A DNA stretch of 64,000 nucleotides, taken from contig NZ_CP078145.1 in NCBI RefSeq assembly GCF_019222765.1, positions 1,860,001 through 1,924,000 on the forward strand, read 5' to 3'. Made by a program: the position numbers and the translations under genes. The stretch comes from Nocardia iowensis (GTDB taxonomy: Bacteria; Actinomycetota; Actinomycetes; Mycobacteriales; Mycobacteriaceae). Under the pieces are notes generated by a model that saw only the letters and a program-made list of their open reading frames with translations, was not told the DNA's origin and made no database searches. Below, piece by piece: positions 24,544 through 32,520 of the stretch (position 1 is the stretch's first letter; the number at the start of each line of letters is the position of its first letter).

Positions 24544-25451
24544 ACGCGCCCGCCCGCGACCTGCTCCGGATCACCCGGTTCCGTCACCTCACGCCACCGG
24601 ACCTGCTCCGACCGCGCCTGCCCAATGTCTTCTTCGACCCGATCGACACCGAGGTCGGGATCTGGGCCACCGTCGACCTCATCGAACCCGGTTGCACGGT
24701 GCTCGACCTCGGATCGGGTAGCGGCGCAGCGGCGCTCGCGGTCGCGCGCGCCGGAGCAGGTCGGGTGCACGGCGTGGACATCGCCGAAGACAGTGTCCGC
24801 TGGGCCACCGATCATTACACGGCGGCGACGGACGGCGCGCGGGTCAGCTTCTCGGTCGCCGACTACAGCGCGCTGACCACGCCACAACTGCATGCCTGTT
24901 GCCCGTTCGAAACGGCACCCAGCGTCGTGACCAGCAACCCGCCCTACGTTCCGCTCGCAACAGCCGAAAAGCGGGTCTCCATCGACGGCGGACCCGACGG
25001 GCTGCGCCTCGTTCGGCACGTCGTTCGGCACGCCGGAACCTTCGACTCGGACCTGGCCATCACGATCGGCAGCTACACCACGCCACGCGCGGCGATCGCG
25101 CTGCTGTGCGCGTCCGGTTATCGAATCGCCGGTATCACGCTCGGCGCGCTGCCACTCGGCGACCACACAGTGCAGAATCTGCAGCGAGTCACCGAGTTGG
25201 CGGCCAGCGGGGAAGGGCCGCTGCTCGACGTGCACGGAGTTACGCACTATCTCGTTATGGGCTTGTCGTGCCGACGGATCCGGGGTTCGGCGGAGCCGGG
25301 GCCCACCGCTGAGGACGTGCTGGCTCTGCTCCACCTCGCGTGCACGTCGACAACGACGCGACTGGAAGCACTCGACAACGCTTCCCTTGCGGGCATGGTT
25401 CCGTTGCGCGTGGTGACGCTGAGCGACACGATCGGCCGCCATCACCATTAA
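24540..25451 (+). CDS. Class I SAM methyltransferase with NPPY motif (HemK/PrmC-like)
   Basis: A 303-aa methyltransferase. SAM motif I reads VLDLGSGSGAAALAVARAG (about 52-70) and motif IV is SNPPYVP, as in HemK/PrmC and DNA adenine methylases that methylate amide or amino nitrogen. It lacks the full PrmC N-terminal domain. GTG 24540 overlaps the carbamoyltransferase stop by 4 nt. NPPY enzymes act on planar nitrogen, so methylation of a ureido or amide nitrogen of the pathway product is a reasonable but untested guess. Confidence 0.8.
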   Translation: MNAPARDLLRITRFRHLTPPDLLRPRLPNVFFDPIDTEVGIWATVDLIEPGCTVLDLGSGSGAAALAVARAGAGRVHGVDIAEDSVRWATDHYTAATDGARVSFSVADYSALTTPQLHACCPFETAPSVVTSNPPYVPLATAEKRVSIDGGPDGLRLVRHVVRHAGTFDSDLAITIGSYTTPRAAIALLCASGYRIAGITLGALPLGDHTVQNLQRVTELAASGEGPLLDVHGVTHYLVMGLSCRRIRGSAEPGPTAEDVLALLHLACTSTTTRLEALDNASLAGMVPLRVVTLSDTIGRHHH

Positions 25452-25472
25452 CCGACCGAAGAAGGGTTCACC

Positions 25473-26606
25473 ATGTCAGAGCTGCTGACGATCGGGGTCG
25501 AGGAGGAATTCTTCGTCATCGATCCGCGGAACCGACGCCCGGTGAACGACATCACCGCGTTGTTGGAGTCCGCCCATGGGATCTCGGATGGCTCGGACAG
25601 CTACAGCGCCGAGTTGCGCACCTGCATGGTCGAGAGCAAGACCGGTGTGTGCCGAACCCTCACGGAGGTACGCGACCAGGTCGGGCGCCTGCGGTCGGGA
25701 TTGGCCCGCGCCGCGGCGGAGACCGGCACTCGCATCGCGGCCGCCGGTACTTTCCCGCTGGCCGACTGGCGACATCAGGATTTCGACACCCAGCCGCGGA
25801 CCAAGTTCATCGTCGATCGCTATGCGCGAATGGCCCGAACACACGTGATGTGTGCCTGCCAGGTGCATGTGGGTGTGGCCGACCCGGACACCAGGATCCA
25901 GGTGATGAACCGGGTCCGGCCGTGGCTGCCGCTGCTCAGCGCGTTGTCGGCCAGCTCTCCGTTCTGGATGGGGGAGGACACCGGATATGCCAGCTATCGG
26001 AGCACGGTGTGGCAGAGCTGGCCGATGGGGGGCATACCGCCGACGTTCGGCTCGGATAAGGAGTACCGCGAGCGGATGCGGACTCTTGTCGCTACCGACA
26101 TCATCGCCGACATCGGGCAGATCTATTGGGACGTCCGTCCAGGTACGAACTACGACACCGTCGAGTTCCGGCCTGCCGATGCCTGCACCACCGTCGACGA
26201 CACCGTCCTACAGGCCGCTCTCTGCCGCGCGTTGGTGTTGCACGCCCTGGGCGAACTCGATCGCGGCGCCCAGGCGCTCGACGTCCGCGACGAGGTGCTG
26301 CGTGCGGCCAAATGGCGTGCGGCCCGGTATGGCCTCGCGGCCGATCTACTCGACCCCCTCGCGGCCGAGCTGGTGCCTGCTGGTGCGCTGATCGACCGGA
26401 TGCTGCGCATGCTGCGACCGGCGCTGGAGGACGTCGGCGACTGGGACGAAGTGATTCACCTCATCGACCGCAAGAAGGTCGATGGCACCTCGGCGGAGCG
26501 TCAACGAGCGATCGTCACCGGCGGCGGCACGGTCGAAGACGTCGCCGATTTGCTTGTCCGGCAGACGGTTTCACATCAACAAGGGGGCGTGCGGGTCGAT
26601 GAGTAG
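25473..26606 (+). CDS. YbdK/GCS2-type carboxylate-amine ligase
   Basis: A 377-aa ATP-dependent ligase of the GCS2 family. Hallmarks: IGVEEEFFVIDP at the N-terminus, SAELRTCMVESKT, CACQVHVGVAD and YDTVEFRPADACTTVDDTVL, holding the metal-binding Glu and His residues of the glutamine-synthetase fold. It joins a carboxylate to an amine, as in gamma-glutamyl bond formation. It starts 21 nt after the methyltransferase. In this cluster it could ligate an amino acid to the diaminopropionate-derived unit. Co-located amide ligation without an NRPS is notable. Confidence 0.88.
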   Translation: MSELLTIGVEEEFFVIDPRNRRPVNDITALLESAHGISDGSDSYSAELRTCMVESKTGVCRTLTEVRDQVGRLRSGLARAAAETGTRIAAAGTFPLADWRHQDFDTQPRTKFIVDRYARMARTHVMCACQVHVGVADPDTRIQVMNRVRPWLPLLSALSASSPFWMGEDTGYASYRSTVWQSWPMGGIPPTFGSDKEYRERMRTLVATDIIADIGQIYWDVRPGTNYDTVEFRPADACTTVDDTVLQAALCRALVLHALGELDRGAQALDVRDEVLRAAKWRAARYGLAADLLDPLAAELVPAGALIDRMLRMLRPALEDVGDWDEVIHLIDRKKVDGTSAERQRAIVTGGGTVEDVADLLVRQTVSHQQGGVRVDE

Positions 26607-26832
26607 CGACGACACACCGGTGATCATCACGGCCTACCAGGACGGGCCACTACTCGTGCGAGGGCCGTTCCGGCTGGTGGACGGCGACGACCAGGAGATC
26701 GCCGTACCACGCAAAACCGTGGCGCTGTGCCGCTGCGGTCGCTCCAGCCAAAAGCCATGGTGCGACAGCTCGCACAAGCTGGGACGCCGATCCCGGAAAC
26801 CGTCCGGTCCAACTGAGTCCGCTAAGGGGTGA
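26599..26832 (+). CDS. CDGSH iron-sulfur domain protein
   Basis: A 77-aa protein with a single CDGSH-type [2Fe-2S] motif: CRCGRSSQKPWCDSSH (the usual Gly-Ser-His is Ser-Ser-His here). Three Cys and one His should bind the cluster. It overlaps the ligase by 8 nt and precedes the diiron oxidase, so an electron-transfer role for the oxidase is likely. In actinobacteria CDGSH genes commonly pair with this oxidase family. Confidence 0.88.
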   Translation: MSSDDTPVIITAYQDGPLLVRGPFRLVDGDDQEIAVPRKTVALCRCGRSSQKPWCDSSHKLGRRSRKPSGPTESAKG

Positions 26833-26840
26833 GCGCCATC

Positions 26841-27872
26841 ATGGCTGTCTCGACATCCGAGTCCTCGTCCAATGCCGCGCGGCGCTGGGAGCCGAGGCTG
26901 CCGCGTCCGCGTGGTCCCATCACCGAGATGCTGCTGAAAACCCTTGTGGGCGGCCCGGGGAACCTCAGCGATGTCGCGATCCCCACGGGAAACCCGCTAT
27001 CGGACGATGATCTGCACCTTGCTCTCTATCTCTGCTACGAACTCCATTACCGGGGTTTCGCCGGGGTCGACCCGCGTTGGGAGTGGCATCCGGGGTTGCT
27101 CGCGCTGCGTGGGCAGCTTGAGGCGCCGTTCGAGGCCGCACTTCGCGAGCGGTTCCTCGATGACACGTGCCGCGGCAATCCTGATGTGCGTGCGGCGCTC
27201 ACCGAAATCGCCGACCGCCCTGGGCCGTCGCTTTCCCGATATCTGCGAGACAACGCAACCGCCGAGCAGTTCCGCGAGGCGATGGTGCTGCGCTCGGCCT
27301 ACCGGCTGAAAGAGGCCGACCCACACTCCTTCGCGATCCCGCGGCTCGAGAACAAGGCCAAGGCCGCACTGGTGGAGATCGAATACGACGAGTTCGGATC
27401 CGGCCGACCGGACCGCATCCACGCGGTCCTGTACCGGACGAGCATGGCCGCCATCGGCCTGGACGCGCGTTACGGCGCCTACCTCGACGCGATCCCCGGC
27501 ATAGCGCTGGCCACAGTCAACCTCATGTCGCTGTTCGGGCTGCACCGTCGCCTGCGCGGAGCGGCCGTCGGGCACCTGACCATCGCCGAGATGACGTCGG
27601 CGTTGGCGAACAAAAAGCAGGGCGACGGCCTCCGCCGGCTCGGGTTCGACATCGACGTCACCGGCTTCTTCGACGAGCACGTGCTCGCCGACTCGGTCCA
27701 CGAACTGATCGCGCTGAACGACATGGCGGGTGGCCTCGCGGCGCAAGAACCCGACCTCACCGAAGACATCCTGTTCGGAGCTTCCGCAGCCACCGGATTG
27801 GACAACATCCTGGCCCAGTACGTCCTCGATCGCTGGGCGTCCGGCCAGTCCGCACTTACCACGGTGAAGTAG
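26841..27872 (+). CDS. Haem-oxygenase-like diiron oxidase (iron-containing redox enzyme)
   Basis: A 343-aa all-helical protein of the HDO superfamily. The predicted iron ligands sit in LYLCYELHYRGF (first Glu and His), in NKAKAALVEIEYDEFGSG (Glu, Glu, Asp) and near the C-terminus in FFDEHVLADSVHELIALND. The superfamily includes UndA, BesC and the central domain of SznF, which perform N-oxygenation or C-C cleavage on amino acids. ATG 26841 is chosen with AAGGGG about 11 nt upstream; GTG 26829 overlapping the CDGSH stop is possible. It ends the operon. Confidence 0.85.
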   Translation: MAVSTSESSSNAARRWEPRLPRPRGPITEMLLKTLVGGPGNLSDVAIPTGNPLSDDDLHLALYLCYELHYRGFAGVDPRWEWHPGLLALRGQLEAPFEAALRERFLDDTCRGNPDVRAALTEIADRPGPSLSRYLRDNATAEQFREAMVLRSAYRLKEADPHSFAIPRLENKAKAALVEIEYDEFGSGRPDRIHAVLYRTSMAAIGLDARYGAYLDAIPGIALATVNLMSLFGLHRRLRGAAVGHLTIAEMTSALANKKQGDGLRRLGFDIDVTGFFDEHVLADSVHELIALNDMAGGLAAQEPDLTEDILFGASAATGLDNILAQYVLDRWASGQSALTTVK

Positions 27873-27937
27873 TCGAACGCGACGTGCGCCGCAGTGTGGT
27901 GTTTGCCTCCAAGTCCAATCTCGGTGGTACCCCGGCG

Positions 27938-28546
27938 TCAATCAGCCTTCGGCTGGGTGCGTCGGGCATAGGCGCGGGCGGCGCGGGCGCGGTCGCCGCA
28001 GCGGGTGGAGCACCAGTGGCGGCGGCCGTGGCGCAGCAGGTAGCGGTTGCAGGGGGGAGAACCGCATGCGGTGAGGCGCTCGGCGTCGGGGCCGGTGAGG
28101 AGGTCGGCCGCGTTGGCTGCGAGGCTCGCCAGAGCATGGTCGACGATCTCACCGGTGGGGCACGGCGGCGCGCGGTAGGGGCCTTCCTTGTCGTCCCAGT
28201 ACAGCAGGGGAGCGGTGGGGGCCCTGGTCAGCGCGTCATTGATGGCCGAAAGCGCCGCCGGTAAGGCGGGCAGCGCGGCAGCGCGGGAGGCGAACAACGC
28301 CCTGACCTGCTCGCGTAGCGAGCGCAGCTGTGCCGTGCACATTTCCCCGAGTCCGGCATCAGCCGGGGCGAGGCCGCGTTCCACGAGCCACTGATTCGCC
28401 GCAGCGGGAGTGCCGAGGAAATCGATGTACTGCCCACCGGGCAACGCGATGACGCTGTTGACAAAGTCTAGGGCGGGGTAGTGCTCCGCACCCGGCGCGG
28501 GCAGGGGCACGGACTCGGCGTTCAAGACCTCCGTCATGACTCTCAT
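27938..28546 (-). CDS. ABATE/CGNR zinc-finger transcriptional regulator
   Basis: A 202-aa regulator. The N-terminal ABATE domain is LDFVNSVIALPGGQYIDFLG and nearby, and the C-terminal CGNR-type zinc finger is ACGSPPC...RHWCSTRCGDRARA, with the four Cys and with CGDR in place of CGNR. Start sites at 28564, 28546 and 28537 are all possible; 28564 would run into the operator-like repeats, so 28546 is preferred. It is divergent from a metallo-beta-lactamase-fold gene and an MFS transporter, probably regulating them from the repeats in between. Confidence 0.85.
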   Translation of the reverse strand: MRVMTEVLNAESVPLPAPGAEHYPALDFVNSVIALPGGQYIDFLGTPAAANQWLVERGLAPADAGLGEMCTAQLRSLREQVRALFASRAAALPALPAALSAINDALTRAPTAPLLYWDDKEGPYRAPPCPTGEIVDHALASLAANAADLLTGPDAERLTACGSPPCNRYLLRHGRRHWCSTRCGDRARAARAYARRTQPKAD

Positions 28547-28562
28547 GGTACGGCTTGCGCTC

Positions 28563-28616
28563 ATCCGTGAGGAACTACTACCGTCACTTCACGGATAACT
28601 AGATCTTCATCCGTGA
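28563..28616. promoter_or_regulatory. Three-copy operator between CGNR regulator and MBL-fold gene
   Basis: The octamer ATCCGTGA occurs at 28563-28570 and 28609-28616, and its inverse TCACGGAT at 28589-28596. Centre-to-centre spacings are about 26 and 20 bases. This is typical of a cooperative regulator site; the CGNR protein is the first candidate. Confidence 0.65.
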
Positions 28617-28627
28617 GGAGTTTCTTC

Positions 28628-29407
28628 GTGGTTTCTGCCGGCACAACCGATGAGCAGTTCCCCGTCCGTGTCTTCGGCGGCGCGACCGCCCTTTTCGAAT
28701 ACGGCGGTCTCAGGTTCCTCACCGACCCGACCTTCGACGCGCCCGGTGACTACCAGGTGCCGAACGGCTCACTTACCAAGACGGCGCCCTCCTCCGCCGC
28801 ACCGGCCGATCTCGGCCGCATCGACGTGGTCCTGCTCTCGCACGACGAGCACCCGGACAACCTCGACAACTCCGGTCGAGCCCTGCTCGCCGAGGTCTCG
28901 CTCACCCTCACCACGCCCGGGGGCGCGCTGCGCTTGGGGAAGGGGGCCAGGGGGCTTGCCGACTGGGAGTCGATCGAGCTGGACCGCCCCGGCGGCGGCA
29001 CGATCACGGTGACCGGCGTGCCCGCCATCCACGGGCCCGGCGAACGCGAGGATGTCGAACTGATCACCGGCCAGGTCGTCGGATTCGTTCTGACCGGGGC
29101 GGGTCTGCCCACGGTCTATGTCAGCGGTGACAACGCCTCGCTCGACCTGGTGCAGGAGATCGCCGGGCGCTTCGGCCCGGTGGATACCGCCATTCTTTTC
29201 GCCGGAGCTCCCCGCTTCCCGGTCCTATTCGACGGCGCGCTCATTGTCCTCGACAGCGCCCAGGCCGTCGAGGCTGTCAAGATCCTCGGTGCTCGCCAGG
29301 TGGTTCCAGTCCACTACGACAGTTGGGTCCACTTCACCGAGGGCCGTGCGGAATTGGTAGCAGCTTTCACCGCCGCCGGGCTGATCGACCGCTTGGACCT
29401 GGGCTGA
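28628..29407 (+). CDS. Metallo-beta-lactamase-fold hydrolase (UlaG-like)
   Basis: A 259-aa MBL-fold protein. It starts FGGATALFEYGGLRFLTDPT, a strand pair typical of UlaG-like lactonases, and has the metal motif SHDEHPDNLD (His and Asp ligands; a variant of HxHxDH). GVPAIHGPG carries another His, YVSGDN an Asp, and VPVHYDSW the last His. GTG 28628 is chosen since GAGGAG ends 7 nt upstream. It should hydrolyse a small ester or lactone. It probably forms an operon with the MFS gene about 100 bases downstream. Confidence 0.85.
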   Translation: MVSAGTTDEQFPVRVFGGATALFEYGGLRFLTDPTFDAPGDYQVPNGSLTKTAPSSAAPADLGRIDVVLLSHDEHPDNLDNSGRALLAEVSLTLTTPGGALRLGKGARGLADWESIELDRPGGGTITVTGVPAIHGPGEREDVELITGQVVGFVLTGAGLPTVYVSGDNASLDLVQEIAGRFGPVDTAILFAGAPRFPVLFDGALIVLDSAQAVEAVKILGARQVVPVHYDSWVHFTEGRAELVAAFTAAGLIDRLDLG

Positions 29408-29504
29408 CCGGACAAGTCGGCCCCGTCGCTCCCGGTCGCGCACGCGGCGAAACGGTGCAGATAGCGCCGTTCGGCCGGGTCACGCCTATCGAAAGAACTC
29501 GCTC

Positions 29505-30770
29505 ATGACCGCTACCGTTCCCGACCGGATCGATGATCTCCCGCGCTCTCAGGCGCAGCGGCGCATCCTGATCGTCTTGGTCGCCGCTCAGGTCCTCGGC
29601 GGCGCCGGACTGGCGGCCGGCGTGACCGTCGGTGCTCTGCTTGCGCAGGACATGCTCGGCTCCACCAGCCTCGTTGGTTTGCCCAGCGCCCTTGGCACTG
29701 CCGGTTCCGCACTGGCCGCTATCGCCGTCGGGCGCATCTCGCAAGCCCGCGGCCGCCGCCCTGGCCTTGCCGCCGGGTATCTGGCCGGTGCCATCGGCAG
29801 CGTGGGCGTCATCGCCGCCGCCGTTGCCGACAACTCGGTCCTGCTGTTTCTCGCGCTGTTCAGCTACGGCGCCGGCACCGCGACCAACCTGCAAGCCCGC
29901 TACGCCGGCGCCGATCTGGCCGCCCCCGCACTCCGTGGCCGCGCCCTGTCCACCGTGCTGGTCGCCACCACACTGGGCGGCGTGGTCGGTCCCAACCTCA
30001 CGGCGCCGACCGGCGACCTTGCGCACGCCCTCGGCATCCCTTACCTGGCCGGGCCGTTCCTGCTCGCCGGCGCCGCCTACGCGATCGCCGCCTTGGTCCT
30101 GGCCATCTGGCTGCGCCCCGACCCGCTGCTGCTGGCCCGCACCCTGGCGGCCGAACACGCCGCTGCAGCGGACGCGCAGCGGGGCGAGGCCAGCGGACAG
30201 ACGCACCCGGTGGTCGAAAGGCACCGATCCGGTGTGCTGGTCGGCACCCTGGTCATGGTGCTCACTCAGCTGGTCATGGTCGCGGTCATGACAATGACGC
30301 CCGTCCACATGCACGACCACGGCCACGGCACCGCCGCCCCCGGCCTCGTCATCGCCATCCACATCGGTGCGATGTACTTGCCGTCACCCCTGACCGGCTG
30401 GCTGGTCGACCGCTACGGCAGGCGAACGATCGCCACCGGTGCTGGGCTGGTTCTGTTCGCCGCCGGCATCGTTGCTGCCAGCGCCCCCGCCGACTCGGTC
30501 GCCCCGCTCGCGGTGGCTCTCGCGCTACTGGGTCTGGGCTGGAACTTCGGCATCGTCACCGGCACCGCGATCATCACCGATGCCGTCCCACTGGTCAGCC
30601 GCGCCAAAACCCAGGCACTGGTCGACGTCTTCATCGCCATTGCGGGGGCCACCGGTGGCATGGCCTCGGGCCTCGTCGTCGCCGCTGTCGGCTACCCCCT
30701 CCTGGCACTCGGCGGCGGCATCCTGGCACTGGCCATCGTGCCGGCGGTCGCAGTCACCCGCAGCCGGTGA
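29505..30770 (+). CDS. MFS transporter
   Basis: A 421-aa membrane transporter with about 12 hydrophobic segments. The loop 2-3 motif is GRISQARGRRPGLAAGYLAG, and the motif-A-like repeat in the second half is LVDRYGRRTIATGAG. A His-rich stretch PVHMHDHGHG sits in the second half, just before an 'AAPGLVIAIHIGAMYLPSPL' helix. The pairing with an MBL-fold enzyme and a CGNR regulator suggests efflux of the same compound class that the enzyme handles. Confidence 0.9.
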   Translation: MTATVPDRIDDLPRSQAQRRILIVLVAAQVLGGAGLAAGVTVGALLAQDMLGSTSLVGLPSALGTAGSALAAIAVGRISQARGRRPGLAAGYLAGAIGSVGVIAAAVADNSVLLFLALFSYGAGTATNLQARYAGADLAAPALRGRALSTVLVATTLGGVVGPNLTAPTGDLAHALGIPYLAGPFLLAGAAYAIAALVLAIWLRPDPLLLARTLAAEHAAAADAQRGEASGQTHPVVERHRSGVLVGTLVMVLTQLVMVAVMTMTPVHMHDHGHGTAAPGLVIAIHIGAMYLPSPLTGWLVDRYGRRTIATGAGLVLFAAGIVAASAPADSVAPLAVALALLGLGWNFGIVTGTAIITDAVPLVSRAKTQALVDVFIAIAGATGGMASGLVVAAVGYPLLALGGGILALAIVPAVAVTRSR

Positions 30771-30799
30771 GCGGGCGGATTGTGTTGTTGCATGGCTGA

Positions 30800-31132
30800 T
30801 CACGCAGGTGCAGGCCTTGCACAGCCGCCCGGCCGGTATGGCCGGGCAGTAGCACGAAGTCCCGCCTCGGTCCAATCCTGAATGCCCTCACGGTATTTGC
30901 GCACATTGGTGTAGCCGAGCGCCTCGAGTTTGGTGGCGACCTGCTGACTGTTGGGGCATGCCGGGTTCGAGCAATAGGTGACGATCGCCGCGTCCTTGTT
31001 CGGAAGCAGTTGCGGCGCGATCTCCTTGGCGAGTTCGTCTGCGACGCACTCGCCTCGACCGGGCTCTATCCGTACACGGTTCGCTTGTGGCGCAAGGGAG
31101 GGTTGACCGGAGACAAATAGGTGTATATACAC
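30800..31132 (-). pseudogene. Rhodanese-like protein, N-terminus lost
   Basis: The C-terminal half of a small rhodanese is clear: VADELAKEIAPQLLPNKDAA, then IVTYCSNPACPNSQQVATKL with the active-site Cys loop, then GYTNVRKYREGIQDWTEAGL. The first 40-45 residues of the fold (the VDALP...H.PGA region) are missing and replaced by unrelated residues from the intergenic region, so the fold cannot close. It starts within the operator of the divergent MarR gene, the usual arrangement for MarR-rhodanese pairs. I judge it a remnant, although expression of a truncated protein is possible. Confidence 0.65.
30827..30847. terminator. GC-rich hairpin after the MFS gene
   Basis: GCCCGGCC (30827-30834) and GGCCGGGC (30840-30847) form an 8-bp stem with a 5-base loop, 56 nt past the MFS stop. 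No T run follows, so its efficiency is uncertain. Confidence 0.45.
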
Positions 31133-31137
31133 TTATT
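31116..31137. promoter_or_regulatory. Palindromic MarR operator
   Basis: GTGTATATACAC (31121-31132) is a perfect 12-bp palindrome, extended by AATA on the left and TATT on the right with one central mismatch on each side. It abuts the MarR start codon (31138) and overlaps the divergent rhodanese remnant, so it is the likely autoregulatory site. Confidence 0.75.
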
Positions 31138-31575
31138 ATGGAGCCGGTAGAAACACCTTGCGTGTGCACCACCTTGCGCATGGCGACGCGTTCCGTCGTG
31201 CGTCTCTACGACCGGGCCTTGGGCGAGGCGGGACTGCGCCAGGCTGGGTACTCGATCCTGTCCCGGATCGATGCCGAGGGCCCATTGATGATCAGGGACC
31301 TTGCCGATCGCTTGGTGCTCGAGCGGACAACGTGTTCGCGAGAGGTGGAGGCCCTCAACAAGGCCGGCCTGTTGACCGCGGAGGTCGGCAACGACCGCCG
31401 TCGGCGGATGCTCCGACTGACGCCTGCCGGAACGGCGAAGCTGGTCGAGGCTCGTCACCACTGGAAAGTGGTCCAGCAGCAACTGCGGGACGTCGTCGGC
31501 ATCGACGATGCCGACGAACTGCTGGACCGATTACGAATGTTGCTCCACGCCTCGGAGCAACTGGTCGAGGACTGA
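31138..31575 (+). CDS. MarR-family regulator (TPCVCTTLR class)
   Basis: A 145-aa winged-helix regulator. The N-terminal ETPCVCTTLRMATR with two Cys is characteristic of a subfamily that may sense thiol-reactive compounds. The wHTH includes LMIRDLADRLVLERTTCSRE and the wing AGLLTAEVGNDRRRRMLRLT. There is no Shine-Dalgarno site, and the ATG directly follows the palindromic operator, so the transcript may be leaderless or nearly so. The genes downstream (tautomerase, RidA, PhzF) follow at short distances and may form its regulon. Confidence 0.9.
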   Translation: MEPVETPCVCTTLRMATRSVVRLYDRALGEAGLRQAGYSILSRIDAEGPLMIRDLADRLVLERTTCSREVEALNKAGLLTAEVGNDRRRRMLRLTPAGTAKLVEARHHWKVVQQQLRDVVGIDDADELLDRLRMLLHASEQLVED

Positions 31576-31617
31576 CCACGCAACGGTCGGACTCGGAGCG
31601 TTTCTAGGAGGACAAAC

Positions 31618-32085
31618 ATGCCACTCGTTCGGATAGCGCTGCACCGTCGGCCGGGAGATTTCGCACGTCGGGTCGGCGAATGCGTGCATGCCGCAATGAT
31701 CGACATTCTGCATATCCCGGAGGGAGATCGCTTCCAGGTGATCACCCAGCACGGCCATGGCGATATCGTCTACGACCCGGCCTTCCTCGGCATCGACCGC
31801 AGTGACGGCATCGTGATCATTCAGATCACCCTGGCCGCGGGCCGTGATCGCACGGTCAAATCGGCCCTGTACGCGAGAATTGCCGGACGGCTGTCATCCG
31901 AACTCGGCGTTCGGCGGGAAGACGTGTTCATCAACCTGCTCGAGGTGCCGCCGGAGAACTTTTCGTTCGGGAACGGAGAAGCCCAGTTCGCTGACCGGCT
32001 CCCGCCGCACCTGCGATCGTCGGACGCCTCGCGAAGCTCGCCACCTGCCGCCCCGACGGCGACCAGCACGGTCGCGGACGTCTGA
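31618..32085 (+). CDS. 4-oxalocrotonate tautomerase-superfamily protein
   Basis: A 155-aa protein beginning MPLVRI, with Pro2 as the catalytic base of the 4-OT superfamily. Residues 5-60 and 65-115 form the two beta-alpha-beta units of the YusQ-like two-domain class; DVFINLLEVPPENFSFGNGE is the conserved C-terminal portion. The last 25 residues are a low-complexity tail. AGGAGG lies about 8 nt before the ATG. It likely catalyses keto-enol shifts of an unknown metabolite, perhaps one handled by the neighbouring RidA and PhzF proteins. Confidence 0.85.
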   Translation: MPLVRIALHRRPGDFARRVGECVHAAMIDILHIPEGDRFQVITQHGHGDIVYDPAFLGIDRSDGIVIIQITLAAGRDRTVKSALYARIAGRLSSELGVRREDVFINLLEVPPENFSFGNGEAQFADRLPPHLRSSDASRSSPPAAPTATSTVADV

Positions 32086-32129
32086 ATCACCAACTACAAG
32101 AACATATTTCGGAAACGAGGAGCACAGCT

Positions 32130-32504
32130 ATGACACGCGACATCGTCACCACCGACAAGATCGCCCAACCGATCGGTCCGTTCTCCGCGGCGGTGCGCGG
32201 CGAACTCACCTTCCTGAGCGGACAGGTGGCCCAGGACCCTGTCACCGGGGCGCTGATCGACGGGGACGCCGCCGCGCAGGCCGAACGAATCCTGCGAAAT
32301 CTGACAGCTGTCATCGAGGCAGCAGGAAAAACTCTCGACGACGTCGTCCGTGTCGGTATCTATCTGACCGACATGACTGATTTCGCTGCCGTGAACAGTG
32401 TGTACGGCAAGCATTTTCACGCACCCTTCCCAGCCCGAACCGCCATCGCAGTGGCGGGCCTGCCGCTGGGTGCCGCCGTCGAGATGGACGCTGTTGTCGC
32501 TTGA
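32130..32504 (+). CDS. RidA (YjgF/YER057c/UK114) family enamine/imine deaminase
   Basis: A 124-aa RidA-type protein. The signature reads AQPIGPFSAAVRGELTFLSG at the N-terminus, the core is DVVRVGIYLTDMTDFAAVNS, and the end is FPARTAIAVAGLPLGAAVEM with the Arg that binds the substrate carboxylate. It hydrolyses reactive enamine/imine intermediates of PLP enzymes. It lies between a tautomerase and a PhzF-like isomerase, forming a small group of enzymes that handle keto-enol and imine chemistry. Confidence 0.93.
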   Translation: MTRDIVTTDKIAQPIGPFSAAVRGELTFLSGQVAQDPVTGALIDGDAAAQAERILRNLTAVIEAAGKTLDDVVRVGIYLTDMTDFAAVNSVYGKHFHAPFPARTAIAVAGLPLGAAVEMDAVVA

Positions 32505-32520
32505 CACGCAGAGCACGACT

